Made by a program: the position numbers and the translations under genes. From Pseudomonas sp. A-RE-19 (GTDB taxonomy: Bacteria > Pseudomonadota > Gammaproteobacteria > Pseudomonadales > Pseudomonadaceae), in the NCBI RefSeq assembly GCF_019956555.1, contig NZ_JAHBDQ010000070.1, positions 62,001 to 126,000 on the forward strand: 64,000 bases of DNA, given 5' to 3'. Each line of letters starts with the position of its first letter. Position 1 is the first letter of the stretch. Of this stretch, positions 42,977 to 51,885 are shown in pieces. Below the pieces are notes generated by a model, which saw nothing but the letters and a program-made list of their open reading frames with translations, made no database searches and had not been told where the DNA came from.

Positions 42977-44347
42977 TCAGATGCGTTTGGCTTGCGCCAC
43001 GGCGTTGCCGATGTAGTTGGCCGGGGTGAGCAGTTTCAGCTCGGCCTTGGCTTGCGCAGGCATGTCCAGCCCGTCGATGAAGGTCTGCAACGCTTCAGGG
43101 CTGATGCCCTTGCCGCGCGTCAGCTCTTTCAATTTCTCGTACGGGTTTTCGATGTTGTAGCGACGCATCACGGTCTGGATCGGCTCGGCCAACACTTCCC
43201 AGCACGCGTCCAGGTCAGCGGCAATCTTTTGCTCGTTGAGCTCCAGTTTGCTGATGCCTTTGAGGCTGGCTTCGTACGCGATAACGCTGTGGGCGAAGCC
43301 GACACCGAGGTTGCGCAGTACGGTGGAGTCGGTCAGATCGCGCTGCCAGCGGGAGATCGGCAGCTTGCTCGCCAGGTGCTGGAACAGCGCGTTGGCGATG
43401 CCCAGGTTGCCTTCAGAGTTTTCGAAGTCGATCGGGTTGACCTTGTGCGGCATGGTCGACGAACCGATTTCGCCAGCGATGGTGCGCTGTTTGAAATAAC
43501 CCAGGGAGATGTAGCCCCAGATGTCGCGGTCGAAGTCGATCAGGATGGTGTTGAAGCGCGCGATCGCGTCGAACAGCTCGGCGATGTAGTCGTGCGGTTC
43601 GATCTGCGTGGTGTACGGGTTGAAGCCCAGGCCTAGCTCGTCTTCGATGAAGGCGCGGGCGTTGGCTTCCCAGTCGATCTCAGGGTAGGCCGACAGGTGG
43701 GCGTTGTAGTTGCCGACAGCGCCGTTGATTTTGCCCAGCAGCGGAACGGCGGCGACTTGAGCGATCTGACGCTCCAGACGGTAAACCACGTTCGCCAGCT
43801 CTTTGCCCAGGGTGGTCGGCGAGGCCGGTTGACCGTGGGTGCGCGACAGCATCGGCACTTCAGCGAAACGGATGGCCAGTTCGCGAATGGCTTCGGCGGT
43901 CTGGCGCATCAGTGGCAGCATCACGTCATCACGGCCTTCGCGCAGCATCAGGGCGTGGGACAGGTTGTTGATGTCCTCGCTGGTGCAGGCAAAGTGGATG
44001 AACTCGCTGACCTTGGCCAGTTCCGGCAGCTTGGCCGCTTGTTCCTTGAGCAGGTACTCAATGGCTTTGACGTCGTGGTTGGTGGTGCGCTCGATCTCTT
44101 TGACACGCTCGGCGTGCTCCAGAGAGAAGTTTTCCGCCAGGGTGTTCAACACCGCGTTGGCTTCGGCGGAGAACGCCGGCACTTCGCTGATGGCGGGGTG
44201 AGCGGCCAGGCGCTGGAGCCAGCGCACTTCAACCAGAACGCGAGCACGGATCAGACCGTATTCGCTGAAAATTGGGCGCAGGGCCTGGGTTTTGCCGGCG
44301 TAGCGGCCGTCAACAGGGGAAACCGCAGTGAGCGAAGAGAGCTGCAT
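42977..44347 (-). CDS. purB: Adenylosuccinate lyase
   Basis: 456 residues from MQLSSLTAVSPVDGRYAGKTQALRP. Catalyses two steps of purine synthesis (SAICAR to AICAR, adenylosuccinate to AMP). Fumarase-superfamily signature GSSTMPHKVNPIDFENSEGN carries the catalytic Ser loop; the conserved His is in TRTHGQPASPTTLGKE-like context (SRTHGQPAS). The in-frame extension to 44422 is not conserved-looking. A 127-base gap separates it from hflD. Confidence 0.96.
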   Translation of the reverse strand: MQLSSLTAVSPVDGRYAGKTQALRPIFSEYGLIRARVLVEVRWLQRLAAHPAISEVPAFSAEANAVLNTLAENFSLEHAERVKEIERTTNHDVKAIEYLLKEQAAKLPELAKVSEFIHFACTSEDINNLSHALMLREGRDDVMLPLMRQTAEAIRELAIRFAEVPMLSRTHGQPASPTTLGKELANVVYRLERQIAQVAAVPLLGKINGAVGNYNAHLSAYPEIDWEANARAFIEDELGLGFNPYTTQIEPHDYIAELFDAIARFNTILIDFDRDIWGYISLGYFKQRTIAGEIGSSTMPHKVNPIDFENSEGNLGIANALFQHLASKLPISRWQRDLTDSTVLRNLGVGFAHSVIAYEASLKGISKLELNEQKIAADLDACWEVLAEPIQTVMRRYNIENPYEKLKELTRGKGISPEALQTFIDGLDMPAQAKAELKLLTPANYIGNAVAQAKRI

Positions 44348-44474
44348 GGGGTGTTCTCGGACAGTCGGGCAACGAAATGGGGCGCGTATCATACATGAAA
44401 AAATCCGCCGGTCCGTTGCCAACTGACCGGCGTATTACGCGTTACTGACTACAAAGCGGTATTGCGGGCGCGGT

Positions 44475-45098
44475 TCAGCTGCTGCGCATCAGCGGGTAAA
44501 GCTCTTTAAGCAATTTGCGACGGCTGATCACCAACTGCCAACGATGACCGCCCAACTGCCGCCACAGGCGTGCCGAGCGGATCCCGGCCAGCAACAGCGC
44601 GCGGATTTTCGAGGCGTTGCTCGGTTGCTGCAGGTTACGCATGTCGCCATGCACCTGAATCCGTTGGCGCAGGGTGCTCAGGGTATCCTGATACAGCGCA
44701 CCGCAGGCGGCGATCACGTTTTCGTGAGCCGGGCCGAAGTGCTCGACCTGAGACTGAATCTGCGGCAGACGCTTGCCGATTACGTCCAGCATGTCGTCGC
44801 GCTTGGCCAGCTGACGCTCCAGCCCCAGCATCGCCAGGGCATAGCGCAGCGGTTCGCGCTGAAGGGTGCTGGGATCGCGTTCCAGGGCGCCGATCAGGGC
44901 GCGGTAACCTTCACGCAGGTTGATGTCGTCACCGCCATAGACTTCCAGCGTGTCCTTGGGGTCGCGAATCAACAGGCTGCCGAGCATGCAGGTCAGGCCG
45001 GCTTCGTTGGTCTGGCCGCTCTTGGCGATCTTGTCGACCAGTACGGCGGCGAGAAACACGCCGCCCAGAGCCGTCAGTTGCTCCTGAGTCGGGCTCAT
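44475..45098 (-). CDS. hflD: High-frequency lysogenization protein HflD homologue
   Basis: 207 residues, all-helical, beginning MSPTQEQLTALGGVFLAAVLVDKIAKSG and containing LRDP/PKDTLEVYGGDDINLREGYRALIGALERD and HFGPAHENVIAACGALYQDTLSTL. In E. coli HflD is a peripheral membrane protein that sequesters phage lambda CII; its housekeeping role is unclear. The constant pairing with mnmA is retained: start and stop overlap by four bases. Confidence 0.92.
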   Translation of the reverse strand: MSPTQEQLTALGGVFLAAVLVDKIAKSGQTNEAGLTCMLGSLLIRDPKDTLEVYGGDDINLREGYRALIGALERDPSTLQREPLRYALAMLGLERQLAKRDDMLDVIGKRLPQIQSQVEHFGPAHENVIAACGALYQDTLSTLRQRIQVHGDMRNLQQPSNASKIRALLLAGIRSARLWRQLGGHRWQLVISRRKLLKELYPLMRSS

Positions 45099-46228
45099 GA
45101 ACGCTGACCTTGGCTGGTCCAGGGTTCGGCCACTTCGATCACGCCGCCGCCGAGGCAGATTTCACCGTCGTAGAACACCACGGATTGGCCCGGGGTGACC
45201 GCGCGTTGCGGGTCATCGAAGGTGGCGCGGTAGCCGTTGGCGGTTTTTTCCAGCGTGCAAGGCTGGTCGCTCTGGCGATAACGCACCTTGGCGGTCAGTT
45301 TGCGCGGCTCGGTCAAGTCGATCGGGTTGACCCAGTAGATGTCCGAGGCGAGCAGGGCGCGGGAAAACAAATAAGGGTGATCGTTGCCCTGGCCAACGAT
45401 CAGCTCGTTGTGTTCCAGGTCTTTGATCAGCACGTACCACGGTTCGTCACTGGCGTCTTTCAGGCCGCCGATGCCCAGGCCCTGGCGCTGGCCGATGGTG
45501 TGATACATCAAGCCATGGTGGCGGCCGATGACTTCACCTTCGGTGGTCTTGATTTCGCCTGGCTGTGCCGGCAGGTATTGCTTGAGGAAGTCGCTGAAGC
45601 GGCGTTCACCGATAAAGCAGATCCCGGTGGAATCCTTTTTCTTGGCGGTGGCCAGGTCGTGTTTCTCGGCAATCGCGCGCACTTCGGGTTTTTCCAGCTC
45701 GCCGACCGGGAACAGCGTCTTGGCGATCTGTTCACCGCCGACGGCGTGCAGGAAGTAGCTCTGATCCTTGTTCGGGTCCAGGCCCTTGAGCAATTCGGTA
45801 CGACCGTCGATGTCGCGGCGGCGCACGTAGTGGCCGGTGGCGATCAGGTCGGCGCCGAGCATCATTGCGTAGTCGAGGAACGCTTTGAACTTGATTTCGC
45901 GGTTGCACAGGATGTCCGGGTTCGGCGTGCGACCGGCCTTGTACTCGGCCAGGAAATGCTCGAACACGTTGTCCCAGTACTCGGCGGCGAAGTTGGCGGT
46001 GTGCAGCTTGATGCCAATTTTGTCGCACACGGCCTGAGCGTCCGCCAGGTCATCCATGGCGGTGCAGTATTCCGTTCCATCGTCCTCTTCCCAGTTCTTC
46101 ATGAACAGGCCTTCCACCTCATAGCCCTGCTCGATCAGCAGGAGAGCGGAAACGGAAGAGTCCACGCCGCCGGACATGCCGACAATGACGCGCTTCTTTT
46201 GTGTGTCAGAAGGGGCTGGATCACGCAT
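45095..46228 (-). CDS. mnmA: tRNA-specific 2-thiouridylase
   Basis: 377 residues. Makes 2-thiouridine at tRNA wobble position 34 for Lys, Glu and Gln tRNAs. P-loop GMSGGVDSSVSALLL activates the base with ATP; the two catalytic cysteines are in NPDILCNREIKF and STGICFIGERRF. First gene of the mnmA-hflD pair. Some 59 bases separate it from the Nudix gene upstream, so a shared transcript is possible. Confidence 0.96.
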   Translation of the reverse strand: MRDPAPSDTQKKRVIVGMSGGVDSSVSALLLIEQGYEVEGLFMKNWEEDDGTEYCTAMDDLADAQAVCDKIGIKLHTANFAAEYWDNVFEHFLAEYKAGRTPNPDILCNREIKFKAFLDYAMMLGADLIATGHYVRRRDIDGRTELLKGLDPNKDQSYFLHAVGGEQIAKTLFPVGELEKPEVRAIAEKHDLATAKKKDSTGICFIGERRFSDFLKQYLPAQPGEIKTTEGEVIGRHHGLMYHTIGQRQGLGIGGLKDASDEPWYVLIKDLEHNELIVGQGNDHPYLFSRALLASDIYWVNPIDLTEPRKLTAKVRYRQSDQPCTLEKTANGYRATFDDPQRAVTPGQSVVFYDGEICLGGGVIEVAEPWTSQGQRS

Positions 46229-46287
46229 AGGGATTCAATGAGTGTCTTGAAAAAGGACGCGATTCTAGCAGGCCGAAGCGCGCAAGG

Positions 46288-46734
46288 CTAAAGAGAAGGG
46301 CGGATCAGTTCGAGACCGAAGTGTTTGCCGTCCAGATAATCATCGATACAACGGATGATCAGCTCACTGCGCCAGTTTGCGCGCTGTTGCAGCAGTTCGT
46401 CACGCGTCAGCCATTTTGCGCCGACGATGCCGTCATCCAGCTGATAGTCCGGGTGGTGTTTGAGCGGTTTTGCGGTGAAGCAGACCCGCTGGTAAGTCAC
46501 GCCGTTGCTGGGCGCGGTGTAGAGGTAAATACCTATTACGCCCGTCGGCTCGACGTCCCAGCCGGTTTCCTCGAGGGTTTCGCGCACGGCGGCCTCGATC
46601 AGGGTTTCGTCCGGGTCCAGATGGCCGGCGGGCTGGTTGAGCACCGTTTGTCCGTGCTTGAGTTCTTCGACCATCAGGAAGCGACCATTGTCTTCGACGA
46701 TGGTGGCGACGGTGATGTGGGGTAGCCAATCCAT
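46288..46734 (-). CDS. Nudix hydrolase (NudJ-like phosphatase)
   Basis: 148 residues from MDWLPHITVATIVEDNGRFLMVEE. Full Nudix box GHLDPDETLIEAAVRETLEETGWD (G-x5-E-x7-REU-x-EE-x-G-U). Closest to NudJ, a thiamine-pyrophosphate and nucleoside di/triphosphate phosphatase that sits beside mnmA-hflD-purB in many gamma-proteobacteria. The substrate is inferred from that neighbourhood. Upstream in-frame codons pass through a REP and are rejected. Confidence 0.88.
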   Translation of the reverse strand: MDWLPHITVATIVEDNGRFLMVEELKHGQTVLNQPAGHLDPDETLIEAAVRETLEETGWDVEPTGVIGIYLYTAPSNGVTYQRVCFTAKPLKHHPDYQLDDGIVGAKWLTRDELLQQRANWRSELIIRCIDDYLDGKHFGLELIRPSL

Positions 46735-46770
46735 GAAGCTTCCTCGTCTTGAATGTTGGAATAAAGAACA

Positions 46771-46861
46771 GTGTAGGAGCGAGCCTGCTCGCGATGACGG
46801 TGGGTCAGTCGACATCAATGTTGAATGATATATCGCTATCGCGAGCAGGCTCGCTCCCACA
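46771..46861. repeat. REP pair
   Basis: Inverted pair with core GAGCGAGCCTGCTCGCGATG, upstream of the Nudix gene and after the idh terminator. Confidence 0.85.
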
Positions 46862-46899
46862 TTGGTCCGTATTTCATAGATGAAAAGTGTGGGGCGCAA

Positions 46900-46927
46900 A
46901 CAGAAACCCCGGCACTGGGCCGGGGCT
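46900..46927 (-). terminator. Terminator of idh
   Basis: Stem CCCCGGC/GCCGGGG followed leftward by TTTCTGTTT, 20 bases after the idh stop. Confidence 0.83.
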
Positions 46928-46946
46928 TCTTTGCATCCTTACAACC

Positions 46947-49172
46947 TTAAACCAGCGCAGCGATCGCGGCGTTGAAGGTGTTGCTCGGGCGCATGGCCTT
47001 GCTGATCAGATCGGCATTGGCGTGGTAGTAACCGCCGATGTCCACTGGCTTGCCCTGAACGGCGTTGAGCTCGGCAACGATGGTCGCTTCGTTCTCGGCC
47101 AGGGTCTTGGCCAGTTCGCCGAACTGCGCTTGCAGTGCAGTGTCTTCGGTCTGGGCGGCCAGGGCTTGAGCCCAGTACAGCGCCAGGTAGAAGTGACTGC
47201 CGCGGTTGTCGATGTTGCCGACTTTGCGCGATGGCGACTTGTTGTTATCCAGGAACTGGCCAGTGGCCTGATCCAGGGTCTTGGCCAGCACCAGCGCTTT
47301 AGGGTTGTTGTAGGTAACACCCAAGTGCTCGAGGGAAGCGGCCAGGGCCAGGAACTCGCCCAGGGAATCCCAACGCAGGAAGTTCTCTTCCAGCAGTTGC
47401 TGAACGTGTTTCGGTGCCGAACCGCCAGCGCCGGTTTCGAACAGACCACCGCCGTTCATCAGCGGAACGATCGACAGCATCTTGGCGCTGGTGCCCAGTT
47501 CCATGATCGGGAACAGGTCGGTCAGGTAGTCGCGCAATACGTTGCCGGTCACCGAGATGGTGTCCTTGCCTTCGCGAGTGCGGTCCAGGGTGAACTTCAT
47601 CGCGTCGACGGGCGACATGATGCGGATGTCCAGGCCTGCGGTGTCGTGATCCTTCAGGTAAGCCTGAACTTTTTCGATCACTACGCCGTCGTGGGCGCGC
47701 ATTGGGTCCAGCCAGAAAATGGCCGGAGTTGCGCTTGCACGAGCACGGTTGACGGCCAGTTTGACCCAGTCCTGGATCGGCGCGTCTTTGGTCTGGCACA
47801 TGCGGAAGATGTCGCCGGCTTCAACCGACTGTTCCAGCAGAGTGCGACCAGCGCTGTCGGAAACCCGAACCACGCCGTTGCTCTTGATCTGGAAAGTCTT
47901 GTCGTGGGAGCCGTACTCTTCGGCTTTTTTCGCCATCAGGCCAACGTTTGGCACGCTGCCCATGGTGGTCGGATCGAAAGCGCCGTGCAGCTTGCAGTCT
48001 TCGATCACCGCCTGGTAGATGGTGGCGTAGCAGCGATCCGGGATCACAGCCTTGGTGTCGTGCAGCTGACCGTCAGTACCCCACATTTTGCCGGAGTCAC
48101 GGATCATTGCCGGCATCGAGGCGTCGACGATGACGTCGCTCGGCACGTGCAGGTTGGTGATGCCTTTGTCGGAGTTGACCATGGCCAACGACGGACGAAC
48201 GGCGTAGACCGCCTGGATGTCCGCTTCGATCTGCGCTTGTTGCTCGGCAGGCAAGGCCTTGATGCGAGCGTACAGGTCGCCGATGCCGTTGTTCAGGTTA
48301 AAGCCGATCTGTGCCAGCACGTCAGCGTGCTTGGCCAGTGCGTCTTTATAGAACTCGGCAACGATCTGGCCGAACATGATCGGGTCGGAGACCTTCATCA
48401 TGGTGGCTTTCAGGTGAACCGACAGCAGCACGCCTTTTTGCTTGGCGTCTTCGATCTCGGCGGCGATGAAGCTGCGCAGCGCGTTTTTGCTCAGAACGGC
48501 GCAATCGAGGATCTCACCGGCTTGTACGGTGGTTTTTTCTTTCAGGACGGTGGTAGTGCCGTCTTGAGCGATCAGTTCGATTTTGACGGCGTCAGCGGCG
48601 TCGATCAGGGCGGCTTTTTCGCTGCCGTAGAAATCGCCGGTGCTCATGTGAGCCACGTGGGACTTGGAGTCTTTGGCCCAGGCGCCCATTTTGTGCGGGT
48701 GCTTGCGTGCGTAGTTCTTGACCGACAGCGGTGCACGACGATCGGAGTTGCCTTCGCGCAGAACCGGGTTCACGGCGCTGCCCTTGATCTTGTCGTAACG
48801 CGACTTGGCGAGCTTGTCGGCATCGCTGGTCACGGTTTCCGGGTAATCCGGCAGTGCGAAGCCCTGGGCTTGCAGCTCTTTGATCGCGGCCTGCAGTTGC
48901 GGAACCGAAGCACTGATGTTCGGCAGCTTGATGATGTTGGCTTCAGGCGTAACGGCCAGGTCGCCCAGTTCGGCGAGGTGGTCGGCTACGGCTTTGTCAC
49001 CCAATTGCTCGGGGAAGCTGGCCAGAATGCGCCCTGCAAGAGAGATATCGCGGGTTTCAACGGCGATATCAGCCGAGGCGGTGAACGCCTCTACGATAGG
49101 CAACAGTGAATAGGTGGCGAGGGCTGGGGCTTCGTCGGTGAAGGTATAGATGATCTTCGAGCGGGTGGGCAT
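46947..49172 (-). CDS. idh: Isocitrate dehydrogenase, monomeric NADP type
   Basis: 741 residues from MPTRSKIIYTFTDEAPALATYSLLPIVEAF, the length and start of the monomeric (IDH-II) family, which has no sequence similarity to the dimeric enzyme next door. Family segments include EGNSDRRAPLSVKNYARKHPHKMG and NRGSHFYLALYWAQALAAQ. Oxidatively decarboxylates isocitrate to 2-oxoglutarate with NADP. Divergent from icd; single-gene unit with its own terminator. Confidence 0.96.
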   Translation of the reverse strand: MPTRSKIIYTFTDEAPALATYSLLPIVEAFTASADIAVETRDISLAGRILASFPEQLGDKAVADHLAELGDLAVTPEANIIKLPNISASVPQLQAAIKELQAQGFALPDYPETVTSDADKLAKSRYDKIKGSAVNPVLREGNSDRRAPLSVKNYARKHPHKMGAWAKDSKSHVAHMSTGDFYGSEKAALIDAADAVKIELIAQDGTTTVLKEKTTVQAGEILDCAVLSKNALRSFIAAEIEDAKQKGVLLSVHLKATMMKVSDPIMFGQIVAEFYKDALAKHADVLAQIGFNLNNGIGDLYARIKALPAEQQAQIEADIQAVYAVRPSLAMVNSDKGITNLHVPSDVIVDASMPAMIRDSGKMWGTDGQLHDTKAVIPDRCYATIYQAVIEDCKLHGAFDPTTMGSVPNVGLMAKKAEEYGSHDKTFQIKSNGVVRVSDSAGRTLLEQSVEAGDIFRMCQTKDAPIQDWVKLAVNRARASATPAIFWLDPMRAHDGVVIEKVQAYLKDHDTAGLDIRIMSPVDAMKFTLDRTREGKDTISVTGNVLRDYLTDLFPIMELGTSAKMLSIVPLMNGGGLFETGAGGSAPKHVQQLLEENFLRWDSLGEFLALAASLEHLGVTYNNPKALVLAKTLDQATGQFLDNNKSPSRKVGNIDNRGSHFYLALYWAQALAAQTEDTALQAQFGELAKTLAENEATIVAELNAVQGKPVDIGGYYHANADLISKAMRPSNTFNAAIAALV

Positions 49173-49665
49173 ATTCGGATTAACTCTCTCTTCTTTGCTA
49201 AAGCGTGCGCAGAAACTCGAGGGGCGCCGGGTAAGCGCGTTCGTTCAAAGTCATCCATGAGCCGAATGTCGAGATTTCTTCGCGGTGATGTTGGGTGCAT
49301 CAGTCGAGCGTCAAGCGGGTGGACTGCGATAACAATCCGGCTTATTCGGGCCCAACGTCTTGTGATAGAGCGGTCGGCCGTAGTGACTCTGTGGTCAGCG
49401 GCGGCATTATACATAGGTAGCTGGCAATCTGCCGATGGTTCATATGCAACGATTCTCGTCCATTGGTCTAAAGGTCGCAGGCCAGCGTGGGGCGTAGAGT
49501 CGTCCACCGTGCTTGAGTTTGGCGCTTTTCCCTTTGCTTTCAGGCTTGTACGTCGCGAACCGTACAGCTTTGCGGCCGTTGGGCGGAACATAGGGTTTGC
49601 GCGCCGATTTAACTGGGGTACGCTCGGACCAAGCCAGATGTTCAATCCAAACAATGGAGTTCAGC
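49173..49665. promoter_or_regulatory. Divergent idh / icd control region
   Basis: 493 bases between the two isocitrate dehydrogenase genes; no credible gene. A perfect -10 hexamer TATAAT is read on the minus strand at 49406-49411, giving a possible idh leader of about 225 bases; no matching -35 is seen. I could not pick out an icd promoter. Confidence 0.4.
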
Positions 49666-50922
49666 ATGGGATACAAGAAGATTCAGGTTCCAGCCGTCGG
49701 CGACAAAATCACCGTCAACGCGGACCATTCTCTCAATGTTCCTAACAACCCGATCATCCCCTTCATCGAAGGCGATGGTATTGGTGTTGATATCAGCCCG
49801 GTCATGATCAAGGTTGTCGATGCTGCTGTTAAGAAGGCTTACGGCGGCGAGCGCAAAATTTCCTGGATGGAAGTCTACGCCGGGGAGAAAGCGACTCAGG
49901 TTTACGATCAGGACACCTGGCTGCCTCAGGAAACCCTGGACGCGGTCAAGGACTACGTCGTTTCTATCAAAGGCCCTCTGACCACGCCGGTCGGCGGCGG
50001 CATCCGTTCCCTGAACGTGGCCCTGCGTCAGCAACTCGACCTGTATGTGTGCCTGCGTCCGGTGCGCTGGTTCGAAGGCGTGCCTAGCCCGGTCAAGAAG
50101 CCAGGCGATGTCGACATGACCATCTTCCGCGAAAACTCGGAAGACATTTATGCCGGTATCGAATGGAAGGCCGGTTCGCCGGAAGCGACCAAGGTCATCA
50201 AGTTCCTTAAAGAAGAAATGGGCGTCACCAAGATCCGTTTCGACCAAAACTGCGGTATCGGCATCAAGCCGGTGTCCCTGGAAGGCACCAAGCGTCTGGC
50301 GCGCAAGGCCCTGCAATATGTGGTCGACAACGATCGTGATTCGCTGACCATCGTGCACAAAGGCAACATCATGAAGTTCACCGAAGGTGCCTTCAAGGAA
50401 TGGGCCTACGAAGTGGCGGCTGAGGAATTCGGCGCGACCCTGCTCGATGGCGGTCCATGGATGCAGTTCAAGAACCCGAAAACCGGCAAGAACGTCATCG
50501 TCAAGGACGCCATCGCCGACGCCATGCTCCAGCAGATCCTGCTGCGCCCGGCCGAGTACGATGTGATCGCGACCCTGAATCTCAACGGCGACTACCTCTC
50601 CGACGCCCTGGCGGCCGAAGTGGGTGGTATCGGCATTGCGCCGGGTGCGAACCTGTCCGACACCGTGGCCATGTTCGAAGCGACCCACGGTACTGCGCCG
50701 AAGTATGCCGGCAAGGACCAGGTCAACCCGGGTTCGTTGATCCTGTCCGCCGAAATGATGCTGCGTCACATGGGCTGGACCGAAGCGGCCGACCTGATCA
50801 TCAAGGGCACCAACGGCGCCATCTCCGCGAAAACCGTGACTTACGACTTCGAACGTCTGATGGAGGGCGCGAAACTGCTGTCGTCGTCCGCGTTTGGTGA
50901 TGCGTTGATCTCGCACATGTAA
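49666..50922 (+). CDS. icd: Isocitrate dehydrogenase, dimeric NADP type
   Basis: 418 residues from MGYKKIQVPAVGDKITVNAD; 69 upstream in-frame bases are non-conserved. TCA-cycle enzyme of the E. coli Icd type. GGIRSLNVALRQ carries the serine that AceK phosphorylates in E. coli to divert isocitrate to the glyoxylate shunt; metal and substrate residues are in NLNGDYLSDALAAEVGGIG, and the NADP region is ATHGTAPKYAGKDQ. Monocistronic, ending at a strong terminator. Confidence 0.97.
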   Translation: MGYKKIQVPAVGDKITVNADHSLNVPNNPIIPFIEGDGIGVDISPVMIKVVDAAVKKAYGGERKISWMEVYAGEKATQVYDQDTWLPQETLDAVKDYVVSIKGPLTTPVGGGIRSLNVALRQQLDLYVCLRPVRWFEGVPSPVKKPGDVDMTIFRENSEDIYAGIEWKAGSPEATKVIKFLKEEMGVTKIRFDQNCGIGIKPVSLEGTKRLARKALQYVVDNDRDSLTIVHKGNIMKFTEGAFKEWAYEVAAEEFGATLLDGGPWMQFKNPKTGKNVIVKDAIADAMLQQILLRPAEYDVIATLNLNGDYLSDALAAEVGGIGIAPGANLSDTVAMFEATHGTAPKYAGKDQVNPGSLILSAEMMLRHMGWTEAADLIIKGTNGAISAKTVTYDFERLMEGAKLLSSSAFGDALISHM

Positions 50923-50931
50923 ACCAGCCGA

Positions 50932-50961
50932 CAAAAAAAACCGCCTTCGGGCGGTTTTTTT
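50932..50961. terminator. Bidirectional terminator between icd and cspD
   Basis: CCGCC-TTCG-GGCGG flanked by eight A on the left and seven T on the right, so it serves both converging genes. Confidence 0.92.
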
Positions 50962-50983
50962 ATGACTGGATGATCAGGTTGCG

Positions 50984-51268
50984 TCAGCTCGACACTGTTT
51001 CTTGTTGCCGGTTGGCGGGCGCAGCCTGTTCGTTCGCGCTGTCAGCGGGCGCAATATCCACTGCGTGAAGCCCCTTGGGGCCCTGAATGATCTCGAAACT
51101 TACGGCTTGTCCGGCTTTGAGGGTCTTGTAACCTTCCATTTTAATAGCCGAGTAGTGCGCAAAGAAATCGATCTCCTTGCCATCCTCGTCACGACCTTCT
51201 CTGGCGTCGGTGTTAATGAAACCGAACCCCTTGGCATTGTTGAACCATTTCACCTTACCGACAGCCAT
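50984..51268 (-). CDS. cspD: Cold-shock-domain protein CspD
   Basis: 94 residues from MAVGKVKWFNNAKGFGFI; GAGGG is eight bases upstream of this ATG, favouring it over ATG codons at 51274 and 51286. RNP1 (KGFGFI) and RNP2 (DFFAHYSAI) nucleic-acid-binding motifs, then an Ala/Gln-rich tail. In E. coli CspD is a stationary-phase inhibitor of DNA replication. It is divergent from clpS, the arrangement also found in E. coli. Confidence 0.93.
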   Translation of the reverse strand: MAVGKVKWFNNAKGFGFINTDAREGRDEDGKEIDFFAHYSAIKMEGYKTLKAGQAVSFEIIQGPKGLHAVDIAPADSANEQAAPANRQQETVSS

Positions 51269-51492
51269 ACCCATATCCCTCTGCAACAGACTCCATCACT
51301 GGAGTATCATCCAGTTAATCCGCAGTCTAATCTTGTAAATAGATTGACTCCGCGGACCTTTTTTACCCACTGTGGGCTCTATTGGTTGTAACACCGATTT
51401 TCCGATAGTCAAGGTGACCGGGCAGTCGGAGTTGAAATCGTTCATAACCGCCCCCACCACTGTATTTGCACAACTGACGAACCTTTCTTTCC

Positions 51493-51855
51493 ATGCATGC
51501 AATCAGCCAGATTCGACTAACATTCAATCAGGATCGCCCTGATTTACACGACGACGATTCCGCAGGCATTGCTGTTCAGGAGGCTAAGCCTGCTTTACAG
51601 GCGCCACCGATGTACAAGGTGGTTTTGTTCAACGATGACTACACACCGATGGATTTCGTCGTCGAAGTGCTCGAGGTGTTTTTTAACCTGAATCGCGAGC
51701 TGGCGACCAAGGTCATGCTGGCCGTCCACACAGAAGGACGGGCAGTATGTGGAGTGTTTACCCGCGACATCGCCGAGACCAAGGCCATGCAGGTCAACCA
51801 GTACGCCAGGGAAAGCCAGCATCCGCTACTCTGTGAAATCGAGAAGGACGGTTAA
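51493..51855 (+). CDS. clpS: ATP-dependent Clp protease adaptor ClpS
   Basis: 120 residues. The flexible N-terminal arm (residues 1-38) is followed by the core, with the N-degron pocket VVLFNDDYTPMDFVVEVL, the pocket His in AVHTEGRAVCG and DIAETKAMQVNQYAR contacting ClpA. Delivers proteins with N-terminal Leu, Phe, Tyr or Trp to ClpAP. Thirty bases before clpA. Confidence 0.96.
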   Translation: MHAISQIRLTFNQDRPDLHDDDSAGIAVQEAKPALQAPPMYKVVLFNDDYTPMDFVVEVLEVFFNLNRELATKVMLAVHTEGRAVCGVFTRDIAETKAMQVNQYARESQHPLLCEIEKDG

Positions 51856-51885
51856 TCGCCGACCACTTGGGTATGAGGTGAAGCT

